From Nymphaea colorata (taxonomy: Eukaryota; Streptophyta; Magnoliopsida; Nymphaeales; Nymphaeaceae), in assembly GCF_008831285.2 (NCBI RefSeq), contig NC_045142.1:19037354-19101353 (forward strand): 64,000 nucleotides of DNA. Direction: 5' to 3'. Under the pieces are notes generated by a model. That model was not told the origin of the DNA. It saw only the letters and a list, made by a program, of their open reading frames with translations, and ran no database searches. Positions 12,935 to 24,210 of the stretch are shown here, piece after piece. Position numbers and translations under genes: made by a program. Every line of letters begins with the position of its first letter. Positions within the stretch are counted from its first letter, which is position 1.

Positions 12935-13624
12935 ATGTCTGAGCAGGAGTACAACTACTCCGATGACCGGTCCTCCGACGGCTACAGCTCAGCTGGAGAA
13001 GAGGGTGACGAGCCCTACTACGCCGCTACCGAGGACGGGCTTGGCATCTACGTAGTACCTAGAAGCCCGGAGACAGACTATGGCTGAGAAGAGCATGACA
13101 AAGAGGACAGCTTGTATGAAGAATGCCGCTCTGATGCAGCCGATGACCAGATGGAGTGGTGTTACGAGCAGGCCAAGACTCCTCACTCAACAGGATCTCG
13201 GTCGAGGCCTAGCTATGCCTGGAGGCAAACAGTTAGGCGACCGCCAGTCGGGCAGCAGCAACCGGGAAGGCCACAGCAGCGTCCTCCCAACTACAGTCGG
13301 TCAGGACGATCGGCAAACCCGTAGGAGGAGACCAGGAAGCCGCGGACACCACTTGGCCACACCCCTATGCTGCCCCATCAGCTTAGGGCCAAGGAATATC
13401 AGGCTCCTGTCAAGCGCAGGAGAAGCAAGGTGGAGCACTGCTCTCCCTATCCCTCTCTAAGCCCAGGCTGGTCCACGCAGGCCAAAGTGGACCCATACGG
13501 TGCAACAACAGGCCAGCATGGCCCAACCCTTGTCGAGCTTTGGAACTCCTACAAGGAGCAGCTACAGCAATTTGTTGAAGCAGTACAGAGGTTTGACTCT
13601 CGTACCCTGAGCTTGGACGACTAA
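12935..13624 (+). pseudogene. gag-like frame with two internal stops
   Basis: A single reading frame of about 229 codons starts with ATG at 12935 and ends TAA at 13624, interrupted by TGA at 13085 and TAG at 13322. The N-terminus is rich in Ser, Asp, Glu and Tyr (MSEQEYNYSDDRSS), the middle is Gln/Arg/Pro-rich, and the end contains LVELWNSYKEQLQQFVEAV. This fits the disordered N-terminal half of a plant retrotransposon Gag; no zinc knuckle or capsid core is reached before the break. Both stops are one C-to-T step from CGA and CAG, the kind of change expected at methylated CG and CHG sites. Confidence 0.5.
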
Positions 13625-14989
13625 TAGATTTAAAATATGTTACTGATAAACCCATAAACCATTAAAAAAAGTGCCATAAATAGGCACTATTTGATACACT
13701 GTTGCTAATACAGCTGCATGCTTTAGCGACCAATCTTTATTTTTAGTAATAATACAAGATCTAAGAAATGACAAATTTGAATATGTGTGTGTCTGTGGAT
13801 TCAAATTTGATGGATGCTAGATATTGTCATATAGCTCAAAATAAAACATTATTTTCTAAAATATAGACACTACAGGGGTATTAGCAATGGTTTATGGTTT
13901 GTGGTAGTGTGTATTTATAATAGTTTATTGTGATTTCAACAACAGTTTGTGGTGCTTTCAACCATAGATTTTTAACTTTTTAATTACCTAACAACACTGG
14001 GCATTCAACATGCTAGAATTCTCCCATATAAAAGTACTAGTAATATCTTAAGTAGTTTTAATTTTTATAGGTGAAGACTAAGTAGCACCATTGTATGGAG
14101 TCTAATGATATTTTAATTAGATTACTATAAACTCATGCACAAAATGACTTTTATCATACCTAAAGGGTGCAAAAGATTCCATTTTCGGTTTTAAGCTAGG
14201 CCTCTTTCAAATGCATCATCCAAAAATATTAATTAGCTGACAAGCAAGTTCTCAATGATGGCAAACCTCTCACACACACAAGATCAGTGGGAACTTCGAA
14301 GCAAAAGTCCTGTATATATGCTGCCAAAACACTATGACTGACTCTAAGGGTAGGCACTGGGCCAGGCACCAGATGGACAATTGGGACCATTTGACCTACT
14401 GGCCAGATAAAAAAACTCGCTGGGATAGCTAGGCTGGGTCGGGTATTGGGGGCTCGACTTGGCCCAAATACATACCTTTATACTTTTTTTTTCCACATTC
14501 TTTGGCATGATGCCAGCAGTCAACTCCCATACAAACTCTTGACATTTTCCCAATGGTTTCCAAAAAATTAGAAAATGAAAAGTGAAGAGTCTCAAATAAG
14601 GATAGATACCGGGTTGAGTACAAGATAAACATCAAGTTGATGGTCAGGCCCAAGCCCAATAAATAAACAGAACAGGCTTGGACTGCCAATAAAGGCTTTG
14701 GGTCAGTCCAAGCACGGCTTTGTCAAGCCTCGGTCCAGCCTAATGCTATTCCAGATCCGGTTCACTCACATTCATTTAGGTGAGAGCCAACTTGCTCAGA
14801 CCTAACCCAAACCTTTGACATCCCCAGGTTGGGTTAAACTGCAGATGCCCTCTTTGACCAACTCCAATCATGTCATTGATCGATTCCTCAACAATGCCAA
14901 ATTGCAGATGCTGGACTGTAGATGGTCCGTGTGGGCCTGCAGTTTGAGAGTGAGATCAAGTTGGGAGCTACTTTGTCAATATTTTGGAA
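13625..14989. other. AT-rich then GC-richer filler with inverted repeat
   Basis: No gene is seen. An imperfect inverted repeat pairs aaacccataaaccatt near 13647 with aatggtttatggtttgtgg near 13885, spanning about 255 bases as a small MITE might. From about 14340 to 14960 the sequence is more GC-rich with many ggcccaa/gcccaagc words and resembles decayed non-autonomous plant transposons. Nothing in it matches A2 or A3 by eye. Confidence 0.4.
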
Positions 14990-16267
14990 ATTTCTCTGAA
15001 TGAAATGTAAAATCAAGTGGAAACTGAAAGAAACCCGTAAGCACATCTGCGTCTTTTAAAATGGGCGATTGGCGATGAATTGGCTAGATCATGCTTCATT
15101 CCGAATCACTTGAATAAAGATTGGATGATTGCCTCAAGGCACATAGGGCAACTTGGCTGCAAGGCAGTTCATATCCAAGGAATTCGATGTTTGAAGCTTT
15201 TGGCCGTTGTCACATTCTAGTGTGTTATTTATCTTGTCTGCAAACCATGGCAAGAACAACATTCGAGTTGAATGATGTACAGTACGTCCACCTTGGTGGT
15301 TTTATGAAGAAGAGAGTTTTCTCTAAGTAAACATAAATAAATAAATAAATATTAGCCAATTTTTATAACACTTTGGATCAACCCAAGCCAACCCCTACAA
15401 TTCAAATCGGCTGATTCCAACCAACTTTTACAAGAGAAAAACAGAATGTGAGAGTATGAAGAACTAAAGTACCATTAAGGCGGATTGATAAGTATCACAA
15501 TAGGCAACTCCTATTTATCAAGAATGATGCAGGAACATGTGGGCTTGTCTGGGCCATTGCCCACACAGGCACACAAAACTTACTAGTTTACTTGCTAAAG
15601 CTCCGTAGCTATTTTGCTGATTAGCATATGGCATCCCTCGGCCACTGATTTTCTGAAGGGCCTGCCTGTCAGCACTGAATATATAGCTTCGCCAACGACA
15701 AGTAACTGTGTTTTGCGAAGACCCATTCAAACTGCGAACCGATGAGGTCGGTCCTTTTCTTTTGGAAAAACTGTGGAGTCAATGGCTGCTCATCGTGTTT
15801 GACGAGTCCTGGATTTCTCAAAACGCAATCAGGGCAGGCCAGTCCAAGAAACTGGGCTCGATCCATAGACAGTCCAGCCGTGCTCTTCAGATGGCCGGGA
15901 CCCAACATGCAACTTCTTCTTGACTGATGTTTAATATTTATATGCTTCCTACTGAGGCGTTCTTCTAGGTCATGCAGACAGACCTCACGTCGGCTAACAA
16001 CGCTGGATGCAATGGTTTAGGCTACTTGTCATTGAAAGAAAAATGTGACCCATGGATGCAATGGAAATCTGACACAAAAATATTCCATGCATGTCTCTCT
16101 CTCCAATAGCCCACATCGTCCGTTAATCTTTCCACCATCCCTAAGAGCTGTTTTAGAATAAAGAAACAAATCAGGCTAAACCAGAAAGCGAGAGAGAGAG
16201 AGAAAGGGTGGTGACAGTTGCTCATGAAGAGGCAGTGAGTGGAGAGCGTTCAGCTGAGTTTGGGTAG
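14990..16267. repeat. Older, diverged fragments of unit A
   Basis: Two parts match unit A at lower similarity than A1 matches A2. Bases 14990-15120 correspond to about 1330-1460 (shared words include aaaatgggcgatt). Bases 15955-16267 correspond to 7425-7727, starting tgaggcgttcttctaggt and ending in a (GA)n run and cagctgagtttgggt. The piece between (15121-15954) has no counterpart I could find and no convincing gene. Confidence 0.6.
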
Positions 16268-16492
16268 ATTGAGTTGAGTGTCCGGTTAAGGGTACCCAAT
16301 GTACATACCCCAAGAGTAAGGGGACATTTGAGTAATTTTCAAAAGGTATGTCCTTTATAGTTTTTGTTTTTGACTTCCACTTTTGTCTTCCCAATTTTTT
16401 TTCGGTGTGAATTGGGACTATTTTCATCATAACCAGCACACAAATTTTTTTGCATTAGTATGACACATATATAACCAAGTTTAGAGTTCAGG
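16268..16492. mobile_element. 225-base insertion with flanking repeat
   Basis: In A2 and A3 the words cagctgagtt...ggtgg run directly into acatgg. Here they are separated by about 225 bases, bounded by gagtttgggt on the left and gagttcaggtgg on the right, an imperfect 10-12 base direct repeat like a target-site duplication. No coding frame or clear terminal inverted repeat was seen. Confidence 0.4.
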
Positions 16493-16595
16493 TGGACATG
16501 GGACAACACGTCTGTATTAATGTAAGAGCCATAATGAAAGGAGAGTATCCGGTCCAAGAAAATATATTATAGAAAAGACATATCTTCAAAGAAGA

Positions 16596-16667
<72 letters not shown>

Positions 16668-17312
16668 GATATTATGAAAGAGTTAAAAAGTCTAAAATAA
16701 ACATCATTTTATTAAAAAATTCAAAAGTACCCCAACCCCATCTTTTTTCTCTGTATATAATAAAGAATAAACTTTTTAAAAGAGTAGAAAAAAGATTATG
16801 AAAATGTCCAAAAAGTCTAAAATAAACATTTCTTTATTAAAAAAATTGAACATATCAAAAACCCCATCTTTTTTCCACTGCATACTTGTGCATTCGGAAG
16901 TACACACAACTCAATCTCATATCAGGGCTTCGGGTCTGCAGGCGGTGGAGAGGAGAAACTGCACTTTGGCCAGCATCATTGTCATGGGATATCGCTTGTT
17001 GATTCCTCAATCGATGCGATGCTGTGGATGAGATATCACTTTAAAAAATCTGGAATTGGATCTCGAATTGATGGACTAGCATTTGCTTATACATTTATAG
17101 AAACAAGTTTTCTCAGACATCTTAGACTTAATTTCTTGCTTAGGTGGGTATCTGATATACTTTTGATGATGTATGTGGAGGGCTAGATATGTGTATGATC
17201 CAATATATTGCATGCCTAAGGTCTGATTTGTATAGGTTAAATGTGAAAACTGGAAGGACTGCACCTTCTTAGGTATGAAGTAACATAAGGCACCCATCTA
17301 AAAAGATATGTT
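16493..17312. repeat. Duplicated unit A1, tail
   Basis: Matches 25037-25815 and 43058-43855. It contains a 66-base (AT)n tract at 16598-16663 that is short in A2 and about 41 bases in A3. The match to A2 stops near caccc...ctaaa, and the next bases start unit A2. Confidence 0.8.
16598..16663. repeat. (AT)n microsatellite, 66 bases
   Basis: Uninterrupted AT dinucleotides. The equivalent locus is about 12 bases at 25178 in A2 and about 41 bases at 43176-43216 in A3. Confidence 0.95.
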
Positions 17313-17590
17313 TTCTCATCTTCATGGTTCGTAGTTATTATGTGTTCTGTTTTGTCACCTTCTGGTTTTCACTCTTTTTCATTGGAGGATAGAGATCTAG
17401 GGAAATTGTGTATAGTCACTCACGCTCGGTTAGACTTCTGCTAAGCATCCCCCATTTTGTCTACCTATTTAGGGGTTGTTCTTATTATGAAAACTGTATG
17501 AGTGTCCCTACTGCCAAATGACTCCTTAACAGTAGTGGAGCCGCGTTGCGGATTTTGTAAGCAATTTTCCGTACCAGTCATTGATACTTC

Positions 17591-17610
17591 TTTTTTTTTT
17601 TTTTTTTTTT
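17591..17610. repeat. Poly-T run, 20 bases
   Basis: The equivalent A1 site near 276 has about half this length, so it expanded after duplication. Confidence 0.9.
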
Positions 17611-18996
17611 ATATACCTCAGAGTTGAAAGTTAAACTAATACTACCCCCAGTCAGAAATTTGGCTTTGCCACTACCCCTTTAGGGTTCTATTTTTCTTCA
17701 GCTTGATCTCTAGCTGAAAACCATTTTGGTGATTTTTGGACTCTGCTTAGTTTGAAGGTGAGAAGCATACACTCTCCATCCAACATGCACCAAACTCCAC
17801 AAGTTAGTGATGTACTCCATATTTTAGTGATTGATTATAACCTTGCTTAGCTTATCGTGCAATCAAGTTGAGGAGTTACCATGTTCTAAGTTTAAAATAT
17901 ATAGTTTTCCCACTACCTAACAAAAATTCTTGTATAATAATGTAATTGCGGTGCATAAACTTCCAGCAGCCACTGCTTGTGAAATCAATTAGGTTTTTTG
18001 CATTTGGAAACTGTCGAGGGAGCCCCTCGTACTATTCATGAGATATCAAATAGGTAATTAAATATACAAATGACAGTAATTAATCCACTTTCTATATCAT
18101 AATTTATAGACACCAAGATTGGAACATTTTGCCAGGGGACTTATGGTGGCTGGTGACATTAGCTAGTGTTGTAACAAGTTCTTGCGTCATTTACCGGTGA
18201 TTGCATGCAACTTTTTGTGTTTTCTACACCCTTCTCCACAATCCAAGCAATTTTAGGTAATAGCATTTGAATATTCATGTGTTGAAGAATTCCAATCACC
18301 ATTTGATCAATAAGAGAGACTTAACGTATTCCTTAGGTAACCACAATAAGCAGTGAACATGCTGTAAGAAGGGAAGTATTGAATCGAAGTGTGGGTTGCT
18401 GTGCACCATTGCCCCACATCAGTACTGTTGCGACGATGATGGACCTAGTTTCTGTCACATCATAGTCCCCACATCAAACCCAGGTCGGTGACCCACGTGC
18501 CCTTCAGCCAAAAAGTCTTGGCTCCACCAGTAAAGAAGGGGTTGAGGTCACAAGTTGGTGGGCCAGCGTGAAATTATTCATGTCACGAGGAATCTATTTT
18601 TTGAAAGATCATAGTAATTTTTCTTTGCTGGGCCATCCTACATCCTTTGATGGGATATTCATATGATCCATCTATTGTACAAGGTTGACTGGAAAATAAA
18701 CGAATGTCATCATACTTTAAACATGTTTAAGGGTAATTAAAATGGGCGATTAACAATGGATTGGCGCGATCATTTCTGAATATTCAAGCGATTCAAAGAT
18801 GAACCTCCATGGCTGGATGGTTATTTGTTTGTTTGGCGTCTAGAAAAAAACATCGCAAAAGAAGCATTTGCAACGATCAACTGCTTGACCATGGTTTTCA
18901 ATTATGGAATCAAACTTTTATGGCAGTTTTTAACAACACAAAATAACCATCCGAGCACAGAAATAGCTGCCTAATTTCAAAACACACACACACACA

Positions 18997-19035
<39 letters not shown>

Positions 19036-20370
19036 CCACTAGCATTGCTTTGTTTGATGCTTCTAGTATGTTTTCTATACGGGAAGATGCCTAACCCAAC
19101 AAATAACAAACATTATCTAAGTCTACAGATGACCTTGCTCAAGTATATGTGTAAACTAGTCATGATTCATTATTTATTTTCTGACAATGAAATAAGTACA
19201 TTTTATTTAGGAATTACCATCACAGAGGCTGATTCTGTTGAATTTCATTGAACCTCCAACTGTGGGACACCTAACACAGAATTGGCTCTAGGGATGAAAT
19301 ACCCCTCTTGTTGAGTGGTAGGATGAAATACCCCTCTTGCTCACCCGGCACAAGGGAGGATCTCTATAGAGTGTACTTATTTTTTAAATTGGTTTAGTCT
19401 TAACACAAAAAATATGGTCGATTGAATGCTAGTTGGGTCTGGCTCATGGCAAACATTGACCAAAGAAACACAAGATTTATGAGTCGTTTGACCCAAATCA
19501 TGAAAATGTTTAATTGATAGCATATTTTTTCTGGTCTTATTAAGAAAGAAAATGATGGCTATTAATTACCTGACCCTTCAAGATTTTATCATCTAGCTAG
19601 CCCAAGTCCAGCTTCATCCACATTTTCTTGTCATTTTGTGCCTTCCCAGCGTGCAAATCAAAATAAAGTTCTTAATTAAATGTTAGAATTAATCATCATT
19701 AAAAATAATTTCTATTTGAACTACAACTTGAAAACAACTTGGATTTCTATCACCCCATGAATCTACAATTTCTTGCTTTCTGCACCAAATTTCCTCCTCC
19801 TCCCCATGAGACTCAGTCAATTATTCACGTGGAACAACCTCCCAGATAGTAGCAGCTCTATTTCCCTGCTCAATTTTTGCCAGCGCACTAGACAACTGCT
19901 CTTGAGGCTCTTAATTCTGTTGAACAAATTTGGCCACCTGGTCATTGTTCACTCTCATAAGACAATACTTGAAACAGTAGGAAACTTAATTTGAAGAAAG
20001 AAACAATATTGTAAAAGCGGTATCGTATCACTTATCAATCAGGCTAACCTATACATGTATGGTAACATATTGTAAATTTATTTTTCTAATGCATTCGCAA
20101 TTAAAAAAGAAAAAATAGCGATAAATTCTGATAAAACCAAGACAAATGTTTCCTATATAAAACAACTCATCAGAATATTACACATATAATAAAAATTCAC
20201 AAATTTTCACCTACAGACATAATAATGATAAGATATGATAAACATGATAAAATTTGAGGTCTCAAAGACTTTTACAACAAACTTTTTACTGTTTTTACAT
20301 CATATTATCAAACATTTATAATATGCAACCTATCTATTCATATTCTTCATCATCATTATAGTATTCAAAC

Positions 20371-20496
20371 TCATTTTGCTTCATTGTCTTCATCCCCTTC
20401 AAGTGGAATGTCCTCACCAGCATATGCAGGCTCACCTTCTTCAATGTTCAAAAGGAGTAGGCCACAATGAGGCCTTCATCCTTTCACATCAAATTC
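20371..20496 (-). pseudogene. Copy of the exon-like C-terminal fragment
   Basis: Equivalent of 2994-3119. The frame ends in the same acidic tail, with EEGEPAYAGEDIPL here against KEGEPAYAGGDIPL in A1. The Trp codon after FDVKG is TGA, so this copy cannot encode the full segment. Unidentified. Confidence 0.3.
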
Positions 20497-20680
20497 CTCA
20501 GATGATCACTGCTGCTCAGAGCATCATTGTCAAAATTCAAAAGAAATTGCAAATTCCAAAGAATGGCTACTAATGGTGCTAGAGTCACTCTCAAAAAGCG
20601 TGTTCATTTCTTCCAGCAGCCACAATTCACTTCAAAGGCAAGATAGTTAAACAAATTGAAATATTCATCTCCAAAATATT

Positions 20681-20767
20681 AGTTACATTGTAGCTGGTGG
20701 TGAAACATGAAGAGGTAATCTGTAACTCAAGGTGGTCACCACTGGCAGAGTTACATTGTAGCTGGTG
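20681..20767. repeat. 19-base direct repeat at a repair scar
   Basis: agttacattgtagctggtg occurs at 20681-20699 and again at 20749-20767. A1 has only the second copy (near 3392) and carries about 34 unrelated bases at the position of the first. See the matching finding. Confidence 0.7.
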
Positions 20768-22833
20768 TGGGCAATTGCCCACACCAGCCTACAAATTTTG
20801 CCTTATTTACATATGTAAACATAATTGACTTTTATTGTTTCTTTATTTTTTTTCTTTTACATATGAGTGATCCTTCAAGCTTAAAACTAAACAGGGTGCC
20901 CCTCAATCAAAAATTTCTAGCTCTGCCACTGGTGGTCTCACTATATATTAGTTCCATTCGCATGAAGAACTGGACATCACTTGTTAAACGATAGCATGAC
21001 TTTTTCAATTTGTGATCAAAATTGGAAATCATTGATGAGATGCAAGTATGAATGGCAAGAAATAATTTATGGAAATCATTATTATTTCTTATCAAGTTAT
21101 CTAAGGATCCCTATTAATAAGAAGGAAGAAATAAATGGATTTCTTGGATGAAGGCCTTCACACATGTTAATGGTTGCATAGATAAACCCTGAGGTCATAA
21201 ACATATTTGGTTTGCTTGGCCTTTTACATTTGTAGGTCCACTATTGCTAAAGTTTATCTTTCATTGTTGATTTTAAGGTGATAAATTATTTAAAATTTAT
21301 ATAAGAAACACACACACGCACATATATATATATATATATATATATATTATGCTACATATAAAATATGTTTTTAAATATTTGACTTGCATAATAAGTTCTA
21401 GAGTCTTTAGGGTATTATTGTAAACCAACTTAAATTATTTCTCTCTTTTCCTTTATATAGTATAAACAAACATAGTTTGAACAATTCTTTTTCTTTCTAT
21501 TTAAACAAGCTTTTATAACAATTTGTTTCATTCTACTTTCTTTCCTCTCCTTTTCTTCCCAAATCCTTTCTTCCCCATTCCATTCTTTTCCCTTTATCCT
21601 ACTTTCCCTCCATCAAAACAGGTGCTATAATAGATCAACAAAAAATTTATTTAACAATTGGGATTGTGTTGCCTAAAGGCTCTCTAAGAGCCAGCACGTT
21701 TGAAATGACCTTATATAAAAAGTTACGTGGGGAAATAGGTTGCTACTGGTGTACACTTGTAGCTCATTTTATCTTGAGAATCAGAAAAATCACAGTGTTG
21801 TTAAACTTCTTCACCATTCATCTTATTCCCAAGAAAACTTCAACCATCTTGATTATGTAATGACTGGTTACTCCTCGGTACTGTTATGAAAGGGACCTGA
21901 AGGAACCACTACGTCCTGAAGCACTCTCTCTCTCTCGCTCTCTTCATGCAAGATAAGTCAAAGGGCATGGAGCTCTTACTTTGTTTCTTTGTTCCACCAC
22001 ACTTTCACTTTCAGTGGTAGACAAGTAAAAAAAGAGAGGAACGACCCTGTTGAATAGAAACCATTAATTTACATGATATGACATTGTCGATATTAAAGTT
22101 CCTGTCTTGGTGGGAAAGACGCAGACTTCGAGGTGGAATAGAAAGGCTCGAATCAAAATACTTATGTGAAGTTGGTCGATTGTGCTTCCCATGGCAATAT
22201 GGTGGCTATCGAAGACAGGAATTATGAATACCATGGCAACAAGAATAATCCAAATCTGTTACATCAGAAGCGATTGACAGTCTAATTTATATGATTCAAC
22301 ATGTGCTAAATATGACTCTTCAAGCAGAAGAACATGTTTCCACAACTTTTCGTCCTTTTTTATGAAGGAAGTCTCTCACGTATATCACCGACTTCAACAC
22401 AAAGCAGCATCACCATAAAAGCATATAGAAAACAGATATGCTAATGAAACCACATCTGAAAGACGCCCTGCCTTGATCGACCAGCTTCCCTTCCCTATTT
22501 TAAAGCTATTCACAGTACCAACACCATGGTCCTCATGAATCTTCATGGTTGCCGATCGTCACTAGCTAATGCTGGAAGGAATTCCATCTTTCTGTTTGCT
22601 CTCTCTCCTCCCCTCTCTCTCCCCCCCTCTCTCTCCCCCTCTCTCAAGACGTGCATAAGAACTCAAAACGCGTGGAGCTGTCACTTTACTTCTTTCTTCC
22701 ACCACACTTCACTTTTAGTGGTGGAGAAGTCAAAAAAGAGGGGAACCACCCTGTTGAATAGAAACAAATAATTTACATTGATAAGTCTTTTCTCAATATT
22801 TTTTGTTATAAAAGAGATAGCACTGCCATTGAA

Positions 22834-22880
<47 letters not shown>

Positions 22881-23020
22881 GTGTGTATATAACTAATAAT
22901 AGATAATGAAAATACATATCACTTTTTTCTCTTTATTTTTCTCCTAACTATCTAGAAAGTTAGATCGGACAACCGTGATTAGATGGCTGAATAACTCTAA
23001 AAAGTCAGTTCACCATTCAA

Positions 23021-23092
23021 TATATATATATGTATATATACACACACACACACACACTACTTCGATCACAAACAAAGAGCAACAAACCTCTG

Positions 23093-23177
<85 letters not shown>

Positions 23178-23240
23178 GTATATATATATATATATATATG
23201 TATGTATATATATATGTACACACACACACACACACACACA
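23021..23240. repeat. Compound (TA)n/(CA)n array
   Basis: Long alternating TA and CA blocks with single interruptions around one copy of the ctacttcgatcacaaac motif. Long open frames on both strands here (Tyr-Ile or Cys-Val repeats) are products of the repeat, not genes. Confidence 0.95.
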
Positions 23241-23486
23241 CCCTACTTGGATCACTAACAACCACCCTACTATTAAAATTTTGAGGTTATAAGTGCCATT
23301 CCTTTTTTAATTATTGTGGTATATTAATAAAATAAAAAATAACTAACTTAATGTATGTTTATCACCAAATATATTTTAAGATAGTGCAAAATTATAAAGA
23401 AAAGGAATTTTAATAGGCCCGGCTTCTGTCCCTTACCTAAGTGGTATGTTATTTATATATACATATATATGCACATTCACACACAC

Positions 23487-23488
<2 letters not shown>

Positions 23489-23531
<43 letters not shown>
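23489..23531. repeat. (GA)n microsatellite
   Basis: About 43 bases of GA. The A1 equivalent at 6132-6156 has about 25; it is deleted from A3. Confidence 0.95.
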
Positions 23532-23535
<4 letters not shown>

Positions 23536-23706
23536 AATTAAATGTAACTAAAAACATCCAAAGAGTAATGGATGCCCCCAGTACAACTTAAAAAAAAAGG
23601 ACGAAACAAAAGAAAATAGAAGCAGCAGAGAAGAAGAGAGGAACCAATCCGACAGTGAGAAATCCCACAGGATAGCTAAAAGCTCCATTCTTAGGGTTTG
23701 CAATAA

Positions 23707-24210
23707 GTGGTGGAAAACAAAACAAGCTTTAGGAAAGAAGAGTTAATTGGGAATGATCCAAATCTTCCACCAGAAAATACAAAACCATGTATGCCAACTT
23801 CAAATACAGATGGCACATGGATCTACAACTTCAGTTTAAAGGAATTAGACATTTTCGTATTGTTGACAAATCTAGCACAGCTCTATGTTACAGAAATTTC
23901 CTAATAGCCATCGGTTAGCAAACTAACCAAAGTATCTTGATTGCCACGTTGTTTTCTCCAGAAACCCCAAAGGATGATTTAGTGATGGATACGAAAGAGA
24001 TACATGGGCTCTACTACATCAACTAAATTGAAGACAAGCAAGGCTAGGAGAAAGACAAAGAATGTATTGTCGTTTCTTTGCTGTTCTTAATTTGTACCTT
24101 GGTTTTTTCTTGTCATCCATTTTACATTCTTTTTTTCATTTTACATGTGAAATTTGGTTTGAATCAACCTATTTGAATTGTACAGTTCGTTCTCGGCCCG
24201 ATATTTCAAG
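23707..24210 (+). pseudogene. Copia relic, A2 copy of 6331-6890
   Basis: Same content as the A1 relic: a degenerate stretch leading to gggctctactacatcaac, then the 150-base block at 24070-24210. No continuous frame. Confidence 0.45.

Larger units (their letters stand above)
9961..13624 (+). mobile_element. Long-LTR retrotransposon, 3' truncated
   Basis: A sharply more GC-rich block than its surroundings. It has a 5' LTR, a tRNA-Met primer-binding site, a leader and a gag-like frame, then stops abruptly at about 13624 where base composition falls back to AT-rich. No second copy of the LTR and no protease, reverse transcriptase or integrase is present, so this is a 5' fragment, not a solo LTR. 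It lies inside the LINE remnant and is younger than it. Ty3 or Ty1 affiliation cannot be decided without pol. Confidence 0.75.

Noticed and set aside
22975-23292. Open frames of 80-105 codons on both strands
   Set aside because: They consist of Tyr-Ile, Cys-Val and Thr-His repeats from the (TA)n and (CA)n tracts.
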